From: an uncultured bacterium
GTDB taxonomy: Bacteria > Bacteroidota > Ignavibacteria > Kapaibacteriales > UBA4661
Length of the DNA: 64,000 bases
Reading direction: 5' to 3'
Assembly (NCBI GenBank): GCA_937899715.1
Contig: CALCNX010000070.1
Location: forward strand, 1-64,000
Shown here: positions 32,282-41,148 of the stretch, in pieces
Layout: every line of letters begins with the position of its first letter
Numbering within the stretch: the first letter of the stretch is position 1
Position numbers and translations under genes: made by a program
Notes under the pieces: model-generated
Database searches by the model: none
What the model was told of the DNA's origin: nothing
The model's input: only the letters and a program-made list of their open reading frames with translations

Positions 32282-32578
32282 GTGGCTAAAGTTATCTTTA
32301 CTGTCGGATATGAAATACCGGAATCACATCGCAGCCAATATATTGAGCTTGTTCGTCAGTTGAAGCCGCTTTTAAGTACCAATGGTACGTCGTATGGTGT
32401 CTGTGAACTTGAAAACAAGCGCAATCACTTTCAAGAAATCTATACCTACCCGAATGCTGACGCATATGAAGCAGCTGACGATACCGAAAATGCTCAAGCA
32501 GAAGTTCTTATCGAACAAATTTATGCGCTTGCCAAAGACCGTAAGGTAACGTATTCGGCAGCTATTGAAGTGGTCTAA
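32282..32578 (+). CDS. Small protein, possible dimeric alpha/beta barrel (ABM-like)
   Basis: A 98-residue protein with a GTG start at 32282 (MAKVIFTVGYEIP), chosen because GGAG at 32271-32274 lies at the right distance. An alternative TTG at 32267 would overlap that ribosome site. The alternation of strands and helices (KVIFTVGYEIPE, YIELVRQLKPLL, SYGVCELENKRNHFQEIYTY, DDTENAQAEVLIEQIY) fits a ferredoxin-like dimeric barrel such as antibiotic-biosynthesis-monooxygenase-type proteins. The family is not certain and no catalytic residue is identifiable. A monocistronic gene flanked by A+T-rich intergenic DNA. Confidence 0.6.
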   Translation: MAKVIFTVGYEIPESHRSQYIELVRQLKPLLSTNGTSYGVCELENKRNHFQEIYTYPNADAYEAADDTENAQAEVLIEQIYALAKDRKVTYSAAIEVV

Positions 32579-32588
32579 AAAAAACGCT

Positions 32589-32723
32589 TCACTCCTGCCC
32601 GTTGGTTAGCGCTGCCTTTTTGTCTTCTTCGTCTTTGTTATCACGCTTGTTGCCGTTGTATATTCTTACACTGCCTCCGCGTTTTCGTTTATGCTTGCGT
32701 TTCATCACCATTGCATAAGCCAT
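32589..32723 (-). CDS. Small basic protein, 44 residues, uncertain
   Basis: An open frame MAYAMVMKRKHKRKRGGSVR, then an acidic KDEEDKK end. The strongly basic N-terminal run followed by a polar tail is protein-like (ribosome- or nucleic-acid-binding small proteins look like this). No clear ribosome site precedes it, though such sites are often absent in this phylum. It fills most of a 249-nt gap that otherwise has no gene. Initiation at the third methionine (MKRKHK) is equally possible. Confidence 0.35.
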   Translation of the reverse strand: MAYAMVMKRKHKRKRGGSVRIYNGNKRDNKDEEDKKAALTNGQE

Positions 32724-32788
32724 AGAAACAATATAGATTAACGAGGATTAAAACTCTGTTAAAACTCCATGAAATTTTCTCTATTGAT

Positions 32789-32812
32789 AAGGCGGCATCT
32801 ACCGCCTTTTTT
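32789..32812 (+). terminator. Intrinsic terminator upstream of the TolC-like gene
   Basis: AAGGCGG-catcta-CCGCCTTTTTT: a short G+C stem with a 6-nt loop and T-run, 16 nt before the next ATG. It would terminate rightward transcription from 32282-32578. Confidence 0.75.
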
Positions 32813-32827
32813 CTTTTCTAAAATTCC

Positions 32828-34243
32828 ATGCTCTCCACACGAACACCTCTACCGACCTTGATGGTTATTATGACCATCGTTCTCTGCACGACGATTTTAC
32901 CGATACAGAAAACTATAGCACAACAGCAACCCGTACAACTATCCCCCAATCAGTCCTCTCTACAATCCTCACCACCCTTATTTCTTACGCTCAATGAAGC
33001 GGTTCGTATTGCATTAGAACAGAATTTTAGTATTCGGATTGCCCGCAATGCAACCACGATTGCCGAAAATAATACCACAGGTATAAAGGCTTTCGGCGCA
33101 GCAGGGATGCTTCCCACAGTGAATATGAATGCGGGATGGAACGAAAGCCGTGATAATGTGAAGCAATATTTTTTTAGTGGTACTAGTCAAGAGCGTACCG
33201 GTGCACGAACTGACCGCTCTAACGCTTCGATACAATTAAACTGGACACTCTTTGACGGCTTGCAGATGTTTGCTGCCCGCGAAAACCTTACCGAACTCCA
33301 GAAGCAAAGCGACCTAGCGCTTCGGCAGGCGGTGGAGAACACCATTGCTCAGGTAATGACCAGCTATTACACCGTAGTCGAGCAGAATGTGTTGCTTGGT
33401 GCACAGCGCACAGCACTTGGTCTTTCGCGTGAACGCTTGACGATAGCCGAGGCAAAATCCCGAATGGGAAGCGCTTCGGAACTGGACGCACAAAATGCTC
33501 GCGTAGATTACAATGCTGACAGTGCTGCTTTTTTGCGCCAAGAAGCGGTCTTGCTCAATGCAAAAACGGCATTTTTGCAACTGCTTGGCGATACAAAACG
33601 ATACGACGATGCTCCCTTTCGGACAGATGATTCTATCGCTATTTTGCCAAATATCACGCTCGCAGAGGCACAAGAACGCCTTTCCAAACGCAACGCTGCG
33701 CTGCGCTCGGCTTCGGTGAGCAATGCACTGGCGCAAATCGCTGTGCGCCAAGCAGAATCGTTTCACTACCCAACCTTGAGCGCCACCGCAAATTACAATT
33801 TCAGCGGACTGGATGCAGAGACCGGTGTTATCCAAACCAGCCAATCGAATGGCTTAAACGTTGGTGTAACGGCGCAAGTAAATATTTTCAACGGCTTTAA
33901 TACCCAGCGCCAAATTGAAAATGCCAAGGTGAATGCACTTTCGGCGGAATTGCAATATCAAGATATTGAGAACCGCCTCAAAGCAAGCCTTCAGCAAACG
34001 TACCGTAGTTTCCAAAACAGCAAGACGCTCGTGCAGCTGGAACGCGACAATGTGCGGATAGCACGAACCACATCAGATATCGCCCTCGAAAAATTTCGCT
34101 TAGGCAGTATGAGTTCTATTGACCTACGTCTGGTACAACAAAACTACATTCGCGCCGAAAGCCGCCTTATCACTGCACTTGCCGACGCAAAACGTGCAGA
34201 AATAGAAATCACGCGCATTATCGGAGATTTTACGAAAGAATAA
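32828..34243 (+). CDS. TolC-family outer-membrane efflux protein
   Basis: A 471-residue protein with an N-terminal signal (hydrophobic residues about 8-28, cleavage after TIAQQ). The mature chain has two OEP repeats, each starting with a long helix and a LNEAVRIALEQNFSIRIARN-type motif (first) and a shorter AQERLSKRNAALRSASVSNA (second). Helices are broken by beta strands (NMNAGWNESRD; TNYNFSGL-like TANYNFSG). The C-terminal ALEKFRLGSMSSIDLRLVQQ is typical. TolC trimers form the outer-membrane duct for RND or ABC pumps or type I secretion; no such inner-membrane partner is adjacent here, so it may serve several systems. Confidence 0.88.
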   Translation: MLSTRTPLPTLMVIMTIVLCTTILPIQKTIAQQQPVQLSPNQSSLQSSPPLFLTLNEAVRIALEQNFSIRIARNATTIAENNTTGIKAFGAAGMLPTVNMNAGWNESRDNVKQYFFSGTSQERTGARTDRSNASIQLNWTLFDGLQMFAARENLTELQKQSDLALRQAVENTIAQVMTSYYTVVEQNVLLGAQRTALGLSRERLTIAEAKSRMGSASELDAQNARVDYNADSAAFLRQEAVLLNAKTAFLQLLGDTKRYDDAPFRTDDSIAILPNITLAEAQERLSKRNAALRSASVSNALAQIAVRQAESFHYPTLSATANYNFSGLDAETGVIQTSQSNGLNVGVTAQVNIFNGFNTQRQIENAKVNALSAELQYQDIENRLKASLQQTYRSFQNSKTLVQLERDNVRIARTTSDIALEKFRLGSMSSIDLRLVQQNYIRAESRLITALADAKRAEIEITRIIGDFTKE

Positions 34244-34327
34244 ATACTTGATGATGACGATGATTGAGCGGTTTTTGAGGGGAACGCTTTTCCGGCAGGA
34301 TGTCGGACAAAAAAGAAAAATGGCACT

Positions 34328-36538
34328 ATGACTAGCTTACAATGGATTTGTCTTTGGCGAAGAGCCTCTTTTGTCTCCCTTCGGTGGATAGGAGCAGCAT
34401 TCTATTGTTTCTTGGTGTCGCATGACATCGGTCTTGCACAGAACTCTCGCAGCACCCTCGCTGCAATTGAACAGCGCCGCGCAGCCGGACAAAAGGATGC
34501 CGAATATGTTCGCTTACTTTTCGCTGCCGTAGATGATCTTGATTTAGCAGCACAAGCAGCAAGTTTTTTTTATGAGGGACGAGCGCTCCTACCCTTTGTG
34601 CGGACACCGCTTCTGGAGGCAGACTTTCTTTATGCTGCTGGTACGCTTGCCCGCATACAAAACCGCACAAACGCTGCTGCCGACACCCTCCATCTGGCTC
34701 TTGACCACTACTCTGCGCTTGGAGAAAAAGCAAAAGTAGCGCTTATTTATTCCCGTCTGGGACTACTGTATCAAGGACAAGGAATCTATGAGGCAGCCAT
34801 AGACTATCATTTGACAGCACTTTCACGAGCGGAAGAGATTTCTTATACAGAACTTATTTTTCGCCAAAATGTTAATCTGGCAGCGCTTCATAATCATCTT
34901 AATAAACCACGAAAAGCACTCACCTACCTCTCTAATGCCGAACCGATTATGGCGGCTACTACGGTAGCAGCACAGCGCCGTGTTGCGTTTTTTTTGTACA
35001 GAGCCGAAAGCTATACTCGATTGGGAGAAATTGATTCTGCGAAAAAGAACCTTGTCTATGCGTTGGAAATTAGACGCAGAAGTGCTTTCAACGATATTGC
35101 TCTGGTGGCATATTTGTACAGCAGCTATGCCGTAGTGGCGCAAAGGGCAGGACGAAGCGAAATTGCCCAAGCAATGCTTGATACCGCATTAACGCTTGAG
35201 CAAACACTCAAGCCCGTTAGCTACTCTAATATCCGCCCGCTTATTGATGCAGCTCGCGTTATGCTTGTTCGTGCAGAGCAAACATCACCACCCGGCGAAA
35301 AAGCGGCATTGTATCGCCGTGCTATTGAGTACGCAAACCGTGCCGGAACAATTCCGCATAGTGTCCGCCTCTATCCGCTTTGGCTGAAAGAAATTTTGGC
35401 AAAAAGCTATGCAGCACTTGGGGAAAATAAGATTGCCTACAAATTACAACAAGATTATATTTCCCTCAGTGATTCCCTCTTTAGCATTGGACTGGAAAAG
35501 CATATTGAGGCTGTTCAAGAGCGTATTGCACGCACGAAACGAGAAGTGGAAATAGAACGCCTGACGAATGAAAATCGCGCCAACACAAGTTTACAATACG
35601 CTCTGGCGCTAGGTGCAGTTGCTCTTATGGCGCTGATACTTGTTCTTTGGAACAGATACCGCTTAAAAAAGCGAGCCGAACACCTCGTAGCAGTTATCAA
35701 CGAGGAACTGCAAGAGACCAATCGGCAGCTTACACAAGCAAATTTCTTGCTCCACAATGCCAACGACGAACTTTCGCTTGCCAAAGAGCGAACGGAAGAG
35801 GTCGGGCGCATGAAACGGGCTTTTCTGGATACAATTTCCCACGAAATTCGTACACCACTCACTGCCATTCAAGGCTACAGCCAACTTCTTACCATGATGC
35901 TCACGGATGCGGAACACAGAGAATTTGCCGAGCGCATACACGCATCGGGGCACCACCTCTTGCTGCTCTTTGAGGATATGCTGCACCTCTCCCAAATGCA
36001 CGGCGACCAAGTACAAATTGACCTTCAGCCTACATCGCTCCACGACCTTTGCCGTCAGGTCGTCGCCATGTTTGAAGAACCTGCCCGCAATAAAGGAGTG
36101 ACAATTTCCGCGACGGTCAGTACAGCACTCGTCAATCACCTCCAACTGGATACATCGAAAGTTCGCCTCATTCTCTTCAATCTTGTGGGAAATGCCGTAA
36201 AATTCACCGATAACGGTTTTGTGAAACTCATTTTTGAGCCTAATGATGATGAGTCCAAGACCCCAGAACACGAGCCAAACGCACCTTCGACCGTACGGGG
36301 TATTCGTATCACCGTGCAAGATAGCGGCATTGGCATCGAAGAAGAAGCACTTCATAGTATTTTCGATTCATTCCGCCAGACAAATATTGAAATTCATCGC
36401 AAATACGGCGGTCTAGGGCTAGGCTTAACAATTTGCAAAAATTTCGTGGATATTCTAGGCGGTACCATTCGCGCAGAAAGTGTGCCGAAGCAAGGCTCGA
36501 CATTTACCGTTGAATTACCGATTGCAGAGGGACCATAA
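34328..36538 (+). CDS. Sensor histidine kinase with periplasmic TPR region
   Basis: A 736-residue protein. After a signal/anchor (about residues 15-37), residues 40-400 form tetratricopeptide-like helical repeats (ALIYSRLGLLYQGQGIYEAA, NVNLAALHNHLNKPRKALTY). A membrane segment lies at about 423-443, followed by a coiled coil. The HisKA domain has the phosphoacceptor H505 in SHEIRTPLTAIQGYSQLL, and the ATPase domain carries NLVGNAVKFTDNG (N box), DSGIGIEEE (G1), FDSFRQ (F box) and GGLGLGLTI (G2). All catalytic boxes are present. No receiver domain or regulator is adjacent, so the partner is unknown; the next gene is also a kinase. TPR-HK proteins are common in Bacteroidota. Confidence 0.92.
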   Translation: MTSLQWICLWRRASFVSLRWIGAAFYCFLVSHDIGLAQNSRSTLAAIEQRRAAGQKDAEYVRLLFAAVDDLDLAAQAASFFYEGRALLPFVRTPLLEADFLYAAGTLARIQNRTNAAADTLHLALDHYSALGEKAKVALIYSRLGLLYQGQGIYEAAIDYHLTALSRAEEISYTELIFRQNVNLAALHNHLNKPRKALTYLSNAEPIMAATTVAAQRRVAFFLYRAESYTRLGEIDSAKKNLVYALEIRRRSAFNDIALVAYLYSSYAVVAQRAGRSEIAQAMLDTALTLEQTLKPVSYSNIRPLIDAARVMLVRAEQTSPPGEKAALYRRAIEYANRAGTIPHSVRLYPLWLKEILAKSYAALGENKIAYKLQQDYISLSDSLFSIGLEKHIEAVQERIARTKREVEIERLTNENRANTSLQYALALGAVALMALILVLWNRYRLKKRAEHLVAVINEELQETNRQLTQANFLLHNANDELSLAKERTEEVGRMKRAFLDTISHEIRTPLTAIQGYSQLLTMMLTDAEHREFAERIHASGHHLLLLFEDMLHLSQMHGDQVQIDLQPTSLHDLCRQVVAMFEEPARNKGVTISATVSTALVNHLQLDTSKVRLILFNLVGNAVKFTDNGFVKLIFEPNDDESKTPEHEPNAPSTVRGIRITVQDSGIGIEEEALHSIFDSFRQTNIEIHRKYGGLGLGLTICKNFVDILGGTIRAESVPKQGSTFTVELPIAEGP

Positions 36539-36604
36539 GGAACTAGCTGTGAAGACAGCGAAAGGAAAAACACCGAAGGGATAACACCCAAGAAAAATTA
36601 CTTC

Positions 36605-38758
36605 ATGAAACCACTCATCACCACCATACTCTTGCTGCTCTATGCGCTTTTGCTGACCCCAACGTCAATGCTCGGTCAGAAGCAAAAGGACGCACAATCC
36701 GACACTTCGTCCGCGGGGGCACACGTCTTTGTGCTGCCGACAAATACAGGGCATCTTGAAATTGGTGCTGAGGTTCAGTATTGTGAAGATAAAGAGAAAA
36801 CATTAACATTTGACGCTGTTGCCGCGCCCGCAATGGCTTCGCGGTGGAAATCCTACGGAAAACAAACGCTTTCCTTCGGTTTTAAGCGCTCCGCGTACTG
36901 GCTGCGCTTTGCACTGCGTAATCCTTCGGCGCAGCAAAACGACTGGCTTCTTGAAATCCCTTTCCCTACTTTAGACAGCATCGAACTCTACAGCCCGCAC
37001 ACAGACGGACACTACACACATTATGTTATGGGCGATTATCTGCCATTTTCGCGACGTGAAGTCCAATACCGCACGTTCATCAAGCGCTTAGATGTGGCAG
37101 ATTCCCAGCCTCACGTGTATTATCTCAAAGTAACAACTACCAGCACTACCGTCATCCCTATCATTCTGCACCGCAACGAAGAATTTATCGCGTACAGCAA
37201 TCATTGGCAACTCTTCTATGGCTTGCTTTTGGGCGCATTGATGATTCTGATTGCGTATCACATCATTCTTTTTACCTTTACCCGCGCGAGAAGTTACGTC
37301 TTTTATGTTCTCTATATGTGCGGTGTGCTGTTTTATACGGCAACCTTTAATGGATTTACAGCGCAATATATTTTACCGGAAAGCGGAAACCTACTTCAGT
37401 ATTCCATGATATTTTCGATTGGACTTGCGCTCTTTGGTTTGGTTTTCTTCACACGGACATTTTTGAATACGGCAAAGCTCTCACGGCGCTTTGATATTGT
37501 TCTACGTGGCTTGGCGGTCTATCTCTTCATTGTGAGCGCGGCGGTGACGTTTATGGATTATCTGACGACCAATATCATCATGTCATCGTCGCTGTTGTTG
37601 GTTGTTGTGATTTGCTATGGCGCAGCACTCAGAATCGCATGGCGCGTGCCTAGCCGCCAGCACTTATATTTTTTGATTGGTAGTTTTTCGCTGATGTTTG
37701 GTAGCACTCTCACCTTGCTAATGACAATGGGGATTCTGCCAAATACTATCATCATACGCAATAGCGTCCAGTTCGGTGCAATTATAGAATCGCTGCTATT
37801 TTCTCTTGTTCTTTCTCTTCAATACAAAATTCTCCAGCAGGAAAAAACCCGTGCCCAAGAGGAAAACTTTCGCCTTATCCGCGATGCAAACGAAACGCTT
37901 CAGCGTGCCGTAGAAGAGCGCACAGCCGAACTGCAAGAAAAGAATAACGACTTAGAAGCCGCAAACGAGGAAATCCAGCGTCAGATGGAGATTCAAACCG
38001 ACCAAGCGCATGAAATTGAACTTGCTAATACAACATTGCAGGAGCAAAACGAGAAGTTGAATGATTTGAACAGGGAGAAAAACGAAATCATCGGCATTGT
38101 GGCACACGACCTCAAGAACCCTATCAGCGCGGTACACGGGCTGGCAGAGTTGGTGCAAAGCGGATTCGCAGAACCGGAACAAGTGCCGGAAATCACCCGT
38201 CAAATTGTTGCGACTGCTAACCGTATGCTTCAACTCGTGAGAAATCTGCTGGATGTCAACCGCTTGGAGTCAGGCACGGTGCAATTTAATTTTGTGGACT
38301 TCGATATTACGCCTATGGTTGAGACGACCATTGCTCAATACACGCCGCTAGCAGAGGCAAAAGACATTTCGTTGCGATATCACAAAGAAACCGATTCCAG
38401 CACCATCATTGCCGATGAACAAGCAACAATGCAAATTCTGGATAACCTCATTTCCAATGCTGTCAAATATTCACCACACGGCAAGCAAGTATTCATCAGA
38501 GTTTCAAGCACCCTGCACTCTGTCCGCTTGGAAGTGGAGGACGAAGGTCCCGGTCTATCCGATGATGACAAACCCAAGCTCTTTGGCAAATTTGCTCGCC
38601 TTTCAGCTCGCCCGACCGGAGGCGAGTATTCTACAGGTTTGGGGCTGTCTATTGTCAAAAAAATGGTGGAAGCTATGAATGGCAGAGTTTGGTGCGAGTC
38701 CGATTTGGGTAAAGGGGCAACCTTTATTGTTGAATTGCCCATCAGGAAGAGTGCATAA
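36605..38758 (+). CDS. 7TM-DISM sensor histidine kinase
   Basis: A 717-residue protein. A signal peptide (to about residue 24) precedes a periplasmic 7TMR-DISMED2-like domain (about 35-185: FGFKRSAYWLRFALRNPSAQ, WLLEIPFPTLDSIELYSP). Seven hydrophobic segments follow (about 195-400), then a coiled coil with ERTAELQEKNNDLEAANEEI. HisKA contains H501 in VAHDLKNPISAVHGLAEL; the ATPase domain has NLISNAVKYSPHGK, DEGPGLSDDD, and TGLGLSIVKKMVEAM. DISMED2 domains resemble carbohydrate-binding folds, so a sugar or surface ligand is plausible. It ends 5 nt from the convergent phosphatase gene. No regulator is adjacent. Confidence 0.92.
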   Translation: MKPLITTILLLLYALLLTPTSMLGQKQKDAQSDTSSAGAHVFVLPTNTGHLEIGAEVQYCEDKEKTLTFDAVAAPAMASRWKSYGKQTLSFGFKRSAYWLRFALRNPSAQQNDWLLEIPFPTLDSIELYSPHTDGHYTHYVMGDYLPFSRREVQYRTFIKRLDVADSQPHVYYLKVTTTSTTVIPIILHRNEEFIAYSNHWQLFYGLLLGALMILIAYHIILFTFTRARSYVFYVLYMCGVLFYTATFNGFTAQYILPESGNLLQYSMIFSIGLALFGLVFFTRTFLNTAKLSRRFDIVLRGLAVYLFIVSAAVTFMDYLTTNIIMSSSLLLVVVICYGAALRIAWRVPSRQHLYFLIGSFSLMFGSTLTLLMTMGILPNTIIIRNSVQFGAIIESLLFSLVLSLQYKILQQEKTRAQEENFRLIRDANETLQRAVEERTAELQEKNNDLEAANEEIQRQMEIQTDQAHEIELANTTLQEQNEKLNDLNREKNEIIGIVAHDLKNPISAVHGLAELVQSGFAEPEQVPEITRQIVATANRMLQLVRNLLDVNRLESGTVQFNFVDFDITPMVETTIAQYTPLAEAKDISLRYHKETDSSTIIADEQATMQILDNLISNAVKYSPHGKQVFIRVSSTLHSVRLEVEDEGPGLSDDDKPKLFGKFARLSARPTGGEYSTGLGLSIVKKMVEAMNGRVWCESDLGKGATFIVELPIRKSA

Positions 38759-38763
38759 CGTTT

Positions 38764-40869
38764 TTATTCTGCCCGCACCACCACAAAGGTCATATCATCA
38801 TTCAGCACCGCTCCTTTTGACCATTTCTCGCTTGCTGCCACGAGGTGAGCGATAACTTGCTCTGCCCGCAAGCCCACGATTTCTGTGCAAATCTGCTGCA
38901 CCACGTCATAGCCCAAAATATCGTCTTTATCGTCAAAACGCTCCGGAAAACCGTCGCTCATCAGTATCAGTACATCGCCGGAAGAAAGTGTGATTTCACG
39001 CTCTTGGTAAGGGAAATTTGCCATTGTCGCAAGCGGCATGGACTTTATGAGCACCTCTTCCACCGACCCATCATGTGCCCGAAAGACCAGAGTGGAGGGC
39101 ATTCCGGCGTTTGCAATACGCGCCGTGTAGGTTTTTGGAGCAGTCTGGCGGATTTTTGCCACCGCAAGTGCCATAAACATTGAACGCATATTCATGCTTT
39201 TCAGCGCCGGTGAACTTGGTTTTAACATTCCAATTGGCGAGGTAGAATCAGTCTGTGAGCCGTCGGCGGCTATCATTGAAAAGAGACTTTTTGTAGCCGC
39301 GACCATCGTACCGGCTTTCACGCCATGCCCCGTTGCATCACCGATTGCAATGGTCAGCGTACCGTCTTTGTGCAAGGAATAATCGTAGTAATCGCCGCCA
39401 ACCTCTGTTGCGGTCTGCATGAACATTGCAATATCTAAGCCTTCTATTTGCGGCATTTTTTGGGGCAGCATGGAGAGTTGTAATTTTCGTGCCTCTTCCA
39501 ATTCGGCAGTTTTACGGGCGTTATCGGCTTCGAGCAAGGTGCGCTGTATTTGCTGCTCTGCGTTAATGCGCTCTTGCTCTATCGCCTTATCGGAAAGCCG
39601 CTTGACTTCGACGATTTGCGCCTCTAAGTCGCTATTGGTTTTCGAGACTTTGCGGGCAAGATAAATGGACATTGTAAAAGGAATTGAGAGAAAAAGTACA
39701 AGTCCGGAAACATCATACAGCCACGTTGGGCGATAGGGCTGCATGAGCGGTAGGCTTTCGATACAAATAGTAATCGTCGCACTAAGAACAAAGAGTAAAC
39801 CGCCCGCGCCCAGTATCCATGCGCCCGGTCGCTTACGAATAATTGCCAGTACCAGAACTCGCACCATTTCAACACCAATAACGCTACTCAATATCAGAAG
39901 GTATGTATCAATTGCTCCGGCAAAATCGAAGAGTATAGACGCAATGAGTAGAACAGCTCCAAGAACAAGAAGCCAGAACTGACGAGGGACGCGAGGATAA
40001 AACACATTGTAGAAAAATCCCAAACCGCCCATCAAACCCATAAGAAGCCACGCAATATTGAGCGATTGCAAGACAATACTTGTTTCAATGTTCAGGTGCG
40101 CAACGAAAGGGTATAGTTGCCGAAATTGACTAAGCGCAAGACCAATAGCAAAAAAGCTATAATAAAGGTTTTCTTTGGAACGTGCATTGAAAAAATAAAG
40201 GAGCAGATGTAGAATTGCCAATGCACCTAAAACACTGGCAATAAACATAATCCCCATTGTGCTGTCGCTGACATCGTTGATATGCGCCGACAGCCCTTGT
40301 GCAGATTGCACGGTCAGACCAAAGCCCACACCATAGACCTTAAAGAGCAAGCGAGAACTGCGCTCACGTGCCTTTGTGTCGGAATAACGCACAGCAATAA
40401 CGTGTTCGTGATTACTACTTGCAGGCACAACCGCTACAAAGGCTTCATATCCGGGGCGATACGGTTCTTCGCGGTCGGGAGTGGCGGCGGGTTTGCCATA
40501 ATTTTTCACGAGAACACCGTCTATGAATATCTCCGACGCTCCTCTATGCGCCATTTGCCAAAGAAGCGGCTTGCCTTCAAGAGCAGAATCTACATGTACT
40601 TTGAGGCGAAACCAGCCTATTGTATTCCACTTCTCCGGTGCGCTGCTCATTACCCAGAAAGTACATGTGGTGTCCCATGCTCGGTCGTCAAGGTCTGTTT
40701 TTGCGTACTCAGGATTATCGCCCGAATGCCAGCGCCAGAGCGACTTCTCGAAATCGAATTTCCGACTCTTTGCAAGTGAATCGGGAGTAATAACGGTTAT
40801 TGACTGCGCCGACAGGTTTGGCACAATAAGCACTATTGCCACAAACACAGCAGTAAAGATTTGTTTCAT
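38764..40869 (-). CDS. 7TM receptor with cytoplasmic SpoIIE/RsbU-type PP2C phosphatase
   Basis: A 701-residue protein: signal peptide (to about residue 21), a periplasmic jelly-roll-like domain (about 40-180, WFRLKVHVDSALEGKPLLWQ, GASEIFIDGVLV), seven membrane segments (about 205-415), a coiled coil, then a serine phosphatase. The phosphatase starts with ARKLQLSMLPQKMPQIEGLD, has GGDYYDYSLHKDGTLTIAIG and DATGHGVKAG with the metal-binding aspartates, SSGDVLILMSDGFPE, and a closing DDMTFVVVRA. Such enzymes dephosphorylate anti-anti-sigma proteins in partner-switching pathways. No RsbV/RsbW homologue is in the window. It mirrors the kinase at 36605 and may sense related ligands. Confidence 0.9.
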   Translation of the reverse strand: MKQIFTAVFVAIVLIVPNLSAQSITVITPDSLAKSRKFDFEKSLWRWHSGDNPEYAKTDLDDRAWDTTCTFWVMSSAPEKWNTIGWFRLKVHVDSALEGKPLLWQMAHRGASEIFIDGVLVKNYGKPAATPDREEPYRPGYEAFVAVVPASSNHEHVIAVRYSDTKARERSSRLLFKVYGVGFGLTVQSAQGLSAHINDVSDSTMGIMFIASVLGALAILHLLLYFFNARSKENLYYSFFAIGLALSQFRQLYPFVAHLNIETSIVLQSLNIAWLLMGLMGGLGFFYNVFYPRVPRQFWLLVLGAVLLIASILFDFAGAIDTYLLILSSVIGVEMVRVLVLAIIRKRPGAWILGAGGLLFVLSATITICIESLPLMQPYRPTWLYDVSGLVLFLSIPFTMSIYLARKVSKTNSDLEAQIVEVKRLSDKAIEQERINAEQQIQRTLLEADNARKTAELEEARKLQLSMLPQKMPQIEGLDIAMFMQTATEVGGDYYDYSLHKDGTLTIAIGDATGHGVKAGTMVAATKSLFSMIAADGSQTDSTSPIGMLKPSSPALKSMNMRSMFMALAVAKIRQTAPKTYTARIANAGMPSTLVFRAHDGSVEEVLIKSMPLATMANFPYQEREITLSSGDVLILMSDGFPERFDDKDDILGYDVVQQICTEIVGLRAEQVIAHLVAASEKWSKGAVLNDDMTFVVVRAE

Positions 40870-40984
40870 TTTCGATTAGTCAAATAACGCGTGAGGCACG
40901 CGATGAACGGGCAAAGTATTCCCAAAAATCTAATTTACTCTTATCGCGGAATATTGATGCCAATTAAAAGTTAATTTCAAGAAC

Positions 40985-41121
40985 AGATTTTTGACACGGA
41001 TTGAAGAGGATTGCACAGATTACACGGATATTGAGGAACTTTTGCACACAACACAATGGTCATATTTTTCTGAAAAATCCGTGTAATCCGCGAAATCGTA
41101 TCTAATCCGTGTCAAAATTTT
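40985..41121. repeat. Large imperfect inverted repeat (intergenic)
   Basis: The left arm (about 40986-41029) begins TTTTTGACACGGATT and ends GATTACACGGAT; the right arm (about 41076-41121) begins ATCCGTGTAATCC and ends AATCCGTGTCAAAA. The arms are about 44 nt with a handful of mismatches and a 47-nt loop. It lies in the 279-nt gap between two minus-strand genes; no gene is seen in that gap. It could act as a terminator-like structure for the RNA entering from 41994 leftwards, or be a copy of a dispersed palindromic repeat. Confidence 0.7.
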
Positions 41122-41148
41122 TCACTTTTTAATTCGCATTACTTATCG

